Origin: Verrucomicrobiales bacterium
GTDB lineage: Bacteria; Verrucomicrobiota; Verrucomicrobiia; Verrucomicrobiales; Verrucomicrobiaceae
NCBI GenBank assembly: GCA_003453085.1
Contig: DMMK01000553.1
Coordinates: forward strand, 1-5,854
Direction of reading: 5' to 3'
Length of the DNA: 5,854 nucleotides
Program-made: the position numbers and the translations under genes
Shown: piece after piece, positions 1 to 5,261 of the stretch
Numbering within the stretch: position 1 is the stretch's first letter
Layout: the number at the start of each line of letters is the position of its first letter
The notes under the pieces: model-generated
Told to the model about the DNA's origin: nothing
Databases searched by the model: none
What the model saw: only the letters and a program-made list of their open reading frames with translations

Positions 1-1
1 C

Positions 2-967
2 CGGCCCCAGCCCTCCGTGACGCTGGAGGTCATGTCCACCCAGGTCAGGGCGAATGCGGAATTCGTGGAAGAAATGGGCGACATCCGCGACAGCGGCGCT
101 GCCCATGTGGGCCTGTTCCGCACCGAATTCCTCTACCTGGAAGATCCCGCAGGCACCGAGGACTGGCTGGCGGACAACTACACCCGCGCCGTCAAAGTCA
201 TCGCCCCTGGGCAGGTCATCTTCCGCACCCTGGACATCGGCGGAGACAAGGTGGACGAGCAACTGGCCAGCGAGCAGGAGCCAAACCCCTTTCTCGGTTG
301 GCGGGGCATCCGCGTTTCCCTGGGCCGCCGGGACATGTTCAAACGCCAGCTCCGTGCCCTGCTGCGGGCAGCCGCCCATGGCCCCATCGGCATCATGTTC
401 CCCATGGTCAGCGACGTGGGCGAGGTGCGCGCCGCCAAGGAACTGCTGGCCGAATGCGCCAATGAACTCAGTGCCGAAGGTTACCCGCCTCCCCAGCAGG
501 TGGAGATCGGCGCCATGATCGAAATTCCCAGCGCTGCCCTCACGGCGGACCTCATCGCCACTGAGGTGGATTTCTTCAGCCTCGGCACCAATGACCTCGT
601 TCAGTACACCCTGGCGGTGGATCGTCTGAATGAACGTGTGGCAGATCTTTACAGCCCCACCCACCCGGCCGTCTTGCGCCTCATCGCGCTGACCGTGGAG
701 GCCGCCCGGCGGGCAGGCATCCGCGTGTGCATTTGCGGTGAAATGGCGGCAGATGTGGAAGTGCTGCCACTTCTCATCGGCCTCGGTTTGGATGAACTCA
801 GCGTCTCCACAGGCCAGATTTCCCGAGTGAAGCATGCCATCCGCAAGCTGAATGCCTCCGAATGCCGCTCCATCATCGATGCCTGCCGCCATCTCGGCTG
901 CCCCAAGGAAATCCTGGGCCTGAGCCGGACCATGGCCCATGAGATGTATCCGGATCTGTTTGAGTGA
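2..967 (+). CDS. ptsI: PTS Enzyme I (phosphoenolpyruvate-protein phosphotransferase), C-terminal part, 5' end cut by window
   Basis: This is the PEP-binding TIM-barrel domain of Enzyme I, the cytoplasmic kinase that takes phosphate from PEP and passes it to HPr at the start of the sugar phosphotransferase system. The visible part, about 321 residues, aligns from memory with the E. coli PtsI C-terminal half. It has RTEFL (from 119), RTLDIGGDK (from 224), NPFLGWRGIR, IMFPM, EIGAMIEIPSAA (from about 503), GTNDL (584-598) and CGE, with the catalytic acid cysteine codon at 734-736. All key PEP/Mg residues of the family appear intact. The frame is open to the left edge. The GTG at 17 is internal, because conserved sequence continues before it, so the HPr-binding and phosphohistidine domains must lie outside. 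The stop is TGA at 965-967. A PpsA-like or EI-Ntr paralogue cannot be fully excluded without the N-terminus. Confidence 0.93.
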   Translation, partial: RPQPSVTLEVMSTQVRANAEFVEEMGDIRDSGAAHVGLFRTEFLYLEDPAGTEDWLADNYTRAVKVIAPGQVIFRTLDIGGDKVDEQLASEQEPNPFLGWRGIRVSLGRRDMFKRQLRALLRAAAHGPIGIMFPMVSDVGEVRAAKELLAECANELSAEGYPPPQQVEIGAMIEIPSAALTADLIATEVDFFSLGTNDLVQYTLAVDRLNERVADLYSPTHPAVLRLIALTVEAARRAGIRVCICGEMAADVEVLPLLIGLGLDELSVSTGQISRVKHAIRKLNASECRSIIDACRHLGCPKEILGLSRTMAHEMYPDLFE

Positions 968-984
968 TCCCTTAAAATGAAGAA

Positions 985-1008
985 GCGCAGGCTGTTTCCA
1001 GCCTACGC
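985..1008. repeat. Intergenic palindrome, possible weak terminator or REP-like element
   Basis: A 6-bp perfect stem (AGGCTG at 989-994 and CAGCCT at 999-1004, loop TTTC) continues outward through one mismatch into GCG/CGC (985-987 and 1006-1008). It lies 18 bases after the ptsI stop. The first T-run (1023-1027) is about 14 bases past the stem, which is poor for a classical intrinsic terminator. It could instead be a copy of a dispersed intergenic palindrome. Only one copy is visible here. Confidence 0.4.
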
Positions 1009-1015
1009 CTCTTAC

Positions 1016-1045
1016 TTGGGAGTTTTTGGTTGTCTCACTGATAAT
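1016..1045 (+). promoter_or_regulatory. Candidate sigma-70 promoter for the Mrp gene
   Basis: TTGGGA (1016-1021, 4 of 6 matches to the -35 consensus) and GATAAT (1040-1045, 5 of 6 matches to the -10 consensus) are separated by 18 bases, in an AT-rich patch between ptsI and the Mrp gene. A start of transcription near 1052 would leave a leader of about 104 bases before the preferred ATG at 1156, or about 17 before the alternative ATG at 1069. It is supported by consensus matching only. Confidence 0.4.
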
Positions 1046-1155
1046 AACGTCACCAAGATGATTTTTGGATGTCCCAATCTGTCTCTCGAGGTCAGAAGGA
1101 AACCCGCTTGAGTTTTGTCCCGCCGCCGTTAGCGAAGCGTATCCCAACCCCCGAT

Positions 1156-2208
1156 ATGCCCACCGACTCCGACATCCGCCAGGCGCTGGCCCAGGTACGT
1201 TACCCAGGCTTCAGCCGCGACATCATTTCCTTTGGCTTGGTCAAAGACATCCTCATCGAAGGCGGCAAGGTCACCGTGGAGATTTCCGTCGCCACGCGCG
1301 ATCCGAATATCCCGCGCCTCATCCACGAACAGGCGGTGGACGTTTTGCAAAAGCTGCCCGGCGTGACTGAGGCCAAGCTGAATTTCGACATCAAGGAGCC
1401 GCCAAACCCCGTGGCAGGCTCAGCCGACCGGCTTCCGAAATCCTCCATTCCTGGCGTAAAAAAAGTCATCGCCGTCGGCTCCGGCAAAGGCGGCGTGGGT
1501 AAAAGCACCGTCGCCTCCAATCTCGCCGTGGCCCTGGCCAAAACAGGTGCCCGCGTGGGCCTGTGCGATTGCGACCTCTACGGCCCCAGCATTGCCCACA
1601 TGTTCGGCACCACCGAGCGCCCGTTTCAGAATGAGGAGCAGCAGATCGTCCCCATCGAGAAATACGGCATCCAGCTCATGAGCATGGGCTTCCTCCTGGA
1701 AGATGACGCCGCCGTGATCGTGCGTGGCCCCATCGCCACCAAATACACCCAGCAGTTCCTCCGCCAGTGCGCCTGGGATAATCTGGACTACCTCATCATT
1801 GACCTGCCTCCGGGCACTGGAGACATCCAGCTCACCATCGTGCAGACCGTGGCTCTGGACGGGGCAGTCATCGTCACCACCCCCCAGGAAGTGGCCCTGA
1901 TTGATGCCCGCAAGGCCGTCTCCATGTTCCAGAAAGTGAACGTGCCCATCCTCGGCATCATCGAGAACATGAGCTACTTCCTCTGCCCCAGCGATGGCCA
2001 GATCTACCACATCTTTGGCAAAGGCGGCGGTGAGCACGAGGCAAAGCGCCTCAGCGTGCCGCTGCTGGGCCAGATCCCCATCGAGATGACCGTGCGCGAA
2101 GCTGGTGATGAAGGTCACCCCATCGCCCTCGAAGACGTCACAGACTCTGCGGCTTCCGCAGCCTTCCTGGGCATCGCCACACAGATCCGCAGCGTCGTCC
2201 CGGCTTAA
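1156..2208 (+). CDS. mrp: Mrp/NBP35 (ApbC)-family iron-sulfur cluster carrier ATPase
   Basis: This cytoplasmic P-loop ATPase is thought to bind and deliver Fe-S clusters to apoproteins. The 350-residue product has an N-terminal MIP18/DUF59 domain (about residues 3-80), a linker, then a ParA/MinD-like ATPase. Visible motifs are the deviant Walker A GKGGVGKS (110-117), DCDLYGPS (138-145), DLPPGTGD (216-223) and TTPQEVALIDARKA. The family's cluster-bridging CxxC is only half present: C277-P-S-D280. I chose ATG 1156 because the product then begins as homologues do (PTDSDIRQALAQV...). The 29 in-frame codons back to ATG 1069 use poor, AT-ending codons (TTA, CGA, TTG, AGT) unlike the rest. Neither start has a clear Shine-Dalgarno site, so 1069 (379 residues) remains possible. 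E. coli Mrp is 369 residues. The stop is TAA at 2206-2208. Confidence 0.93.
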   Translation: MPTDSDIRQALAQVRYPGFSRDIISFGLVKDILIEGGKVTVEISVATRDPNIPRLIHEQAVDVLQKLPGVTEAKLNFDIKEPPNPVAGSADRLPKSSIPGVKKVIAVGSGKGGVGKSTVASNLAVALAKTGARVGLCDCDLYGPSIAHMFGTTERPFQNEEQQIVPIEKYGIQLMSMGFLLEDDAAVIVRGPIATKYTQQFLRQCAWDNLDYLIIDLPPGTGDIQLTIVQTVALDGAVIVTTPQEVALIDARKAVSMFQKVNVPILGIIENMSYFLCPSDGQIYHIFGKGGGEHEAKRLSVPLLGQIPIEMTVREAGDEGHPIALEDVTDSAASAAFLGIATQIRSVVPA

Positions 2209-2223
2209 CCCGCTAGGCCAGAT

Positions 2224-2249
2224 CGGGGGGCTTGATCACAGGCTCCCCG
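2224..2249 (+). other. GC-rich hairpin after the Mrp gene
   Basis: CGGGG (2224-2228) pairs with CCCCG (2245-2249). The stem extends inward through G-T, G-C, C-G and T-G pairs to an 8-base loop (2233-2240), giving about nine pairs as RNA. It starts 15 bases after the Mrp stop. No T-run follows, so it is not a standard intrinsic terminator. It may protect the mrp 3' end or be part of a leader for the next gene. Confidence 0.4.
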
Positions 2250-2321
2250 CACGCATTGACCACCGAGAAGAGGGCCCATTCGGCCCCCTACGTGCGCTAT
2301 TGCCCCACGGACGGCTTGCAC

Positions 2322-2341
2322 TTCGCCCCATCCGAGGCGAA
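2322..2341 (+). other. Small inverted repeat just upstream of the methyltransferase start
   Basis: TTCGCC (2322-2327) and GGCGAA (2336-2341) form a perfect six-pair stem with an eight-base loop, ending 16 bases before the GTG at 2358. The position would let it influence ribosome access, but six pairs can arise by chance in GC-rich sequence. Confidence 0.25.
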
Positions 2342-2357
2342 CGGAACGGTCCTACCT

Positions 2358-3653
2358 GTGAAACTGCACTACCACCTCATCGCCCAGATCATCAGCTCCC
2401 TGCGGGACGTCTTTGTGGACCGCCGCTACGCCGACAAGGTGGTGGAGTTCGCCTTCAAAAGGCACCCGAAATGGGGCAGCCGCGACCGCCGCCTCTTCGC
2501 GGAAGCCATTTACGAAATCGTCCGCCACTGGCGTTGGTACTGGCACCTCGCCGGCCTGCCAGATTCTGAGCACAACCATCCCGAACTTCTCACTCCGGAA
2601 AAACTCTGGCACGTCTGGAGCGCCTACTGGATCATGGCGGAAAACGAACTGCCGTTCTTTGATGAAGTGAATGGCGTCCGCCGGGCATCCATCATCGAAC
2701 GGTCCAAGCAAGAGGTCTCCCCTGCCCTGCGCCATTCCATTCCAGATTGGATGGAAGCCCGCCTGGGCCGCGAACTCGGCGCAGCCTGGCCTGCCATCCG
2801 CGAGACCCTGAACAAACCTGCGGATGTCTATCTGCGGGTGAACACGCTGAAAACGGAACGCCGCAGCCTGAAAACACGTCTGTCCCAGGACGGTTTCACC
2901 ACGGAAACGCTGAAGGAAATCCCCACCGCGCTGCACATGCGGCAGCGATACAATGTCTTTGGCATGGCCGCCTTCAAAGAAGGCATGTTCGAGGTCCAAG
3001 ATGCCTCTTCCCAATGCGTGGCCCCCTTCCTCCAGGTGGAGCCGGGCATGAAAGTCGTGGATGCCTGTGCCGGCGCCGGGGGCAAAACCCTGCATCTGGG
3101 AGCCCTCATGCAGAACAAGGGCAAAATCATCGCCCTGGACGTGCATGACTGGAAACTCACCGAACTGCGCCGTCGTGCCGCTCGCGCGGGTGTGGACGTG
3201 GCCGAAACCCGCGTCATCGAAGGCACCAAGACGCTGAAACGTCTGGCCGGTTATGCCGACCGCCTGCTGCTGGATGTCCCCTGCTCCGGCCTGGGCGTCC
3301 TGCGCCGGAACCCCGATGCCAAATGGAAACTCAGCAATGAGGAGATTGACCGCCTCATCATCGAACAGCAGGACATTTTGACCCGCTACAGCGCCCTGGT
3401 GAAACCCGGTGGAAAAATGGTCTATGCCACCTGCTCCATCCTTCCCGGAGAAAATGAGCTGCAGGTGCAAAAGTTCCTCGCTGCCCATGGTGACCAGTGG
3501 ACGCTGGAGGAAGAACTGAAAATCAATCCCGCCGAAACCGGGCACGATGGCTTTTACGCCGCCCGCCTGCTGCGTAAACCGGCTGCGCCCACTCCACCAC
3601 CTGTCGTCGAAGCTCAGGAAACTCCGATTGAAGCCCCTGCACAGGAAGCTTGA
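2358..3653 (+). CDS. rsmB: RsmB/NOP-family 16S rRNA cytosine-5 methyltransferase
   Basis: The product transfers a methyl group from SAM to C5 of a cytosine in rRNA; RsmB acts on C967 of 16S rRNA. It has an N-terminal helical NusB-like region (about 1-130), a connecting RNA-binding segment (about 150-220) and a Rossmann methyltransferase domain. The domain shows motif I DACAGAGGKT (235-244), acidic D261, motif IV DVPCSG (306-311, helper Cys309) and motif VI TCS (358-360, nucleophile Cys359); both catalytic cysteines are present. I chose GTG 2358 because it gives 431 residues, close to E. coli RsmB (429), and begins at the conserved KLHYHLIAQ segment. The frame is open back to a TTG at 2232, but that codon lies inside a GC-rich hairpin. 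The C-terminus (about 408-431) is a Pro/Ala/Glu-rich tail, likely disordered. The family is certain; the exact target base is inferred. Confidence 0.88.
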   Translation: MKLHYHLIAQIISSLRDVFVDRRYADKVVEFAFKRHPKWGSRDRRLFAEAIYEIVRHWRWYWHLAGLPDSEHNHPELLTPEKLWHVWSAYWIMAENELPFFDEVNGVRRASIIERSKQEVSPALRHSIPDWMEARLGRELGAAWPAIRETLNKPADVYLRVNTLKTERRSLKTRLSQDGFTTETLKEIPTALHMRQRYNVFGMAAFKEGMFEVQDASSQCVAPFLQVEPGMKVVDACAGAGGKTLHLGALMQNKGKIIALDVHDWKLTELRRRAARAGVDVAETRVIEGTKTLKRLAGYADRLLLDVPCSGLGVLRRNPDAKWKLSNEEIDRLIIEQQDILTRYSALVKPGGKMVYATCSILPGENELQVQKFLAAHGDQWTLEEELKINPAETGHDGFYAARLLRKPAAPTPPPVVEAQETPIEAPAQEA

Positions 3654-3661
3654 TCTGGGGC

Positions 3662-3683
3662 GCGGATTTCTTCCAGAATCCGC
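3662..3683. other. Inverted repeat between the methyltransferase and ThuA genes
   Basis: GCGGATT (3662-3668) and AATCCGC (3677-3683) form a perfect seven-pair stem around an eight-base loop in the 57-base gap. The following sequence has no T-run, so it is at best a weak or Rho-assisted terminator. It may also be an operator for the ThuA gene. Confidence 0.35.
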
Positions 3684-3710
3684 CTTCTGCTGCGTTTAAT
3701 CGTTCCCACC

Positions 3711-4517
3711 ATGAAAGCCCTCCTTCTCCCGCTCCTCGCGCTCGGCGTCGTCGCCGCGTTCACCCTGGCTGCTGATCCCGCCTCATCGCCACCCCTGAAG
3801 GTGCTGATGGTCACCGGCGGCTGCTGCCACGACTACGAAAACCAGAAGATGATCCTCGCCGAAGGCCTCAGTGCCCGTGCGAATGTCGAATTCACCGTCG
3901 TCCATGAGGAAGGCCCCGAGGGCAAAAAGGACAAGATGCACAAGATCAGCATCTATGAAAAAGAAGACTGGGCCAAGGGTTACGACGTCGTCCTGCACAA
4001 CGAATGCTTCGGCGGCGTGACCGATGTGGAGTTCGTCAACCGCATCGCCAAGGCCCACCACGACGGTGTGCCAGCCGTCATGCTGCATTGCTCCACCCAC
4101 AGCTACCGCGCTGCCCAGACGGACGAGTGGCGCAAGTGCCTGGGCCAGACCTCCATGAGCCATGAGAAGAACCGTGATCTCCTGGTCAAAAACGTCGCCC
4201 CAGAGCATCCCGTGATGAAAGGCTTCCCGAACGAGTGGCTCAACAAAAAGGACGAACTCTACAAAAACGACAAGCTTTGGGAAAACTTCGTCCCCCTGGC
4301 CAAAGCCTTTGGTGAAGACACCCAAAAGGACCACTTCCTCGTCTGGGTGAACAGCTACGGCAAATCCAAGGTCTTTGGCACCACCATGGGCCACAACAAC
4401 GAAACCATGAGCGACCCAGTCTTCCTCGACCTCGTTGCCCGCGGCCTGCTCTGGTCCTGCGGCAAGCTCAACGACGATGGCAAGCCTGTGGCTGGCTATG
4501 AGTCGAAGCAAAAGTAA
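3711..4517 (+). CDS. Exported ThuA-domain protein
   Basis: This 268-residue protein has a probable Sec signal peptide (lysine at residue 2, hydrophobic core 4-20, likely cleavage near A20/A21) followed by a single ThuA domain, which has a glutamine-amidotransferase-like fold. Segments typical of the family are VLMVTGGCCHDY (31-42), VLHNECFGG (94-102), MLHCSTHSYR (124-133), HPVMKGFP (166-173) and TTMGHNNETM (224-233), followed by the closing VARGLLWSCGK. ThuA was named for trehalose utilisation in rhizobia, and relatives are linked to 3-keto-sugar metabolism. Applying that here is inference, because no sugar gene lies next to it. The mature part carries six cysteines, some beside histidines. 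The ATG at 3711 has no Shine-Dalgarno site, but a TTTAAT box at 3695-3700 may be its -10. The gene ends in TAA and is followed by a strong terminator. Confidence 0.88.
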   Translation: MKALLLPLLALGVVAAFTLAADPASSPPLKVLMVTGGCCHDYENQKMILAEGLSARANVEFTVVHEEGPEGKKDKMHKISIYEKEDWAKGYDVVLHNECFGGVTDVEFVNRIAKAHHDGVPAVMLHCSTHSYRAAQTDEWRKCLGQTSMSHEKNRDLLVKNVAPEHPVMKGFPNEWLNKKDELYKNDKLWENFVPLAKAFGEDTQKDHFLVWVNSYGKSKVFGTTMGHNNETMSDPVFLDLVARGLLWSCGKLNDDGKPVAGYESKQK

Positions 4518-4541
4518 GCGCCCTCAAAACTTTCCCCCTCC

Positions 4542-4574
4542 AAATCCCACGGATTCACGTCCGTGGGATTTTTT
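4542..4574 (+). terminator. Strong Rho-independent terminator after the ThuA gene
   Basis: AAATCCCACGGA (4542-4553) and TCCGTGGGATTT (4560-4571) form a perfect 12-pair stem with loop TTCACG, and the T-run spans 4569-4574. It sits 24 bases after the ThuA stop codon. It isolates the membrane protein/regulator cassette from upstream transcription. Confidence 0.93.
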
Positions 4575-4591
4575 GTTACCAGCCGCAGCTT

Positions 4592-4631
4592 ATGTAAAGC
4601 TCGCTTGACGCATGTAAAGCAAGCTTTACAT
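4592..4631. promoter_or_regulatory. Tandem palindromic operator-like sites
   Basis: Two 20-bp units abut exactly. Unit 2 (4612-4631) is ATGTAAAGC, AA, GCTTTACAT, with perfect nine-base arms. Unit 1 (4592-4611) is ATGTAAAGC, TC, GCTTGACGC; its right arm matches the ideal at six of nine positions. The 20-bp period is about two helical turns, which would place two protein dimers on the same DNA face. The sites overlap the promoter and lie just before the first gene of the cassette. The obvious candidate ligand is the XRE regulator encoded at 5009-5206, but that assignment is inferred. Confidence 0.75.
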
Positions 4632-4632
4632 T
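4605..4632 (+). promoter_or_regulatory. Promoter embedded in the operators; nearly leaderless transcript
   Basis: TTGACG (4605-4610, 5 of 6 to consensus) and TACATT (4627-4632, 4 of 6) are 16 bases apart. The -35 lies in the degenerate arm of operator unit 1 and the -10 in the right arm of unit 2, so a bound regulator would block polymerase. Transcription would start near 4638-4640, directly at the ATG at 4641. No Shine-Dalgarno site fits between. Confidence 0.6.
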
Positions 4633-4640
4633 GAAACGTC

Positions 4641-5012
4641 ATGCTTAACCCTATCAAATACCTCGCTCAGTTGACCTTGGGATTCACCGCTTATGGCTTG
4701 AGCCTCATCGCCATGAATTCTTTGTACAGGGACGCGCTGCCGCACAGATACTGGCTGGCACTGCTTCCCGTCCTGCCGATCGTTTACATCGTCAGAACAG
4801 TGCTCAAGGCCATCACCGAGATGGATGAGATGTGGCGGAAGATTTTGATGGAAGCGCTCGCGTTCTCAGGTTTGGCCACCGGTTTCACCTGCTTCAGTTA
4901 CCTCTTCATTCGCGACATGGGCGGAGTGGAATTTCGAGCCGAATGGGCTTTCTACCTCATGTGGTTCTACTACGGCATTGGTTCCGTGATTTCCTTCAGG
5001 AGGTATCAGTGA
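4641..5012 (+). CDS. Small four-helix membrane protein, first gene of a regulator cassette
   Basis: The 123-residue product has four likely transmembrane segments (about 8-27, 38-57, 71-90 and 103-119) and almost no soluble part. The loop before the third helix is charged: residues 60-72 follow E-x-D-E-M-x-R-K-I-x-x-E-A. I recall a similar conserved loop in small uncharacterised membrane proteins encoded beside YozG-type regulators. No catalytic motif is visible and I do not name a function. The ATG follows the operator region directly, without a ribosome-binding site. The gene ends inside the start of the regulator gene (shared GTGA), and its last arginine codons AGG-AGG form that gene's Shine-Dalgarno site. 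GC content is visibly lower than in the genes to the left. Confidence 0.82.
   Translation: MLNPIKYLAQLTLGFTAYGLSLIAMNSLYRDALPHRYWLALLPVLPIVYIVRTVLKAITEMDEMWRKILMEALAFSGLATGFTCFSYLFIRDMGGVEFRAEWAFYLMWFYYGIGSVISFRRYQ
4998..5003 (+). promoter_or_regulatory. Perfect Shine-Dalgarno site inside the membrane-protein gene
   Basis: AGGAGG lies five bases before the GTG at 5009 and decides that start over the longer in-frame reading. It coincides with the two consecutive arginine codons near the end of the membrane-protein gene. It is the only strong ribosome-binding site I see in the window. Confidence 0.85.
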
Positions 5013-5206
5013 AGAATCGTCTCAAGCAATTCCGCGAGCAGCAAGGGCATTCTCAGGAGCAACTGGGCAGGCTTTTGGAGGTCAGCCGGCAGACGATCAA
5101 CTCGATTGAAAAAGAACGTTATGATCCCAGCCTGCCGCTGGCATTTAAAATCGCCCGTCTGTTCAATGTGAAGATTGAAGAGATCTTCTCGGATGAACAG
5201 GCATAA
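5009..5206 (+). CDS. XRE/YozG-type helix-turn-helix transcriptional regulator
   Basis: This 65-residue DNA-binding protein consists of a single Cro/C1-type HTH domain. Its helices are at about residues 2-13, 14-23, 25-36 (recognition helix, VSRQTINSIEKE), 40-52 and 56-60. The ending PSLPLAFKIARLFNVKIEEIF is the usual signature of the compact YozG-like subgroup. The start is GTG 5009, preceded by AGGAGG. Earlier in-frame codons are a shadow of the membrane-protein gene. The four-base GTGA overlap with the preceding stop implies coupled translation. With no ligand domain it probably acts as a dimeric repressor, and the palindromes at 4592-4631 are its likely target, making the cassette autoregulated (inference). 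The stop TAA at 5204-5206 runs into the A-tract of the following hairpin. Confidence 0.92.
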   Translation: MKNRLKQFREQQGHSQEQLGRLLEVSRQTINSIEKERYDPSLPLAFKIARLFNVKIEEIFSDEQA

Positions 5207-5242
5207 AAAAACTGCGGCCAGACATCATGTCTGACCGCAGTT
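5205..5242 (-). terminator. Intrinsic terminator of the 3D-domain gene, between convergent genes
   Basis: Arms AACTGCGG-c-CAGACAT (5210-5225) and ATGTCTG-a-CCGCAGTT (5227-5242) pair along 16 positions with a single mismatch (5218/5234) and a tiny loop. On the minus strand the hairpin is followed by a run of T (5211 down to 5205) and lies 19 bases past the minus-strand stop, so it clearly serves the 3D-domain gene. On the plus strand it follows the regulator stop at once but lacks a T-run, so it would terminate less well there. Confidence 0.9.
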
Positions 5243-5261
5243 AATAAAATTACACTCTCAG

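Noticed and set aside
1420..2118. 232-codon minus-strand open frame opposite the Mrp ATPase
   Set aside because: It is a shadow of a highly conserved ATPase; the His/Asp/Gly-rich translation is typical of antisense of GC-rich codons.
2232..2357. TTG 2232 as start of the methyltransferase
   Set aside because: It would add 42 residues absent from typical RsmB proteins and begins inside a GC-rich hairpin; GTG 2358 gives the usual family length.
2352..3545. 397-codon open frame on the minus strand opposite the methyltransferase
   Set aside because: It is antisense to a gene with complete catalytic motifs. High third-position GC suppresses stops in the opposite frame, and its translation shows no recognisable domain.
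3695..3700. TTTAAT as a firm promoter -10 for the ThuA gene
   Set aside because: The -10 resembles consensus, but no -35 better than three of six matches lies at the right distance, so it is mentioned only as a possibility.
3783..4511. 242-codon minus-strand open frame opposite the ThuA gene
   Set aside because: It is antisense to a gene with a signal peptide and family motifs, and has no domain of its own.
4832..5008. In-frame extension of the HTH gene upstream of GTG 5009
   Set aside because: It overlaps the membrane-protein gene in another frame, reads as low-quality protein, and the perfect AGGAGG fixes the start at 5009.
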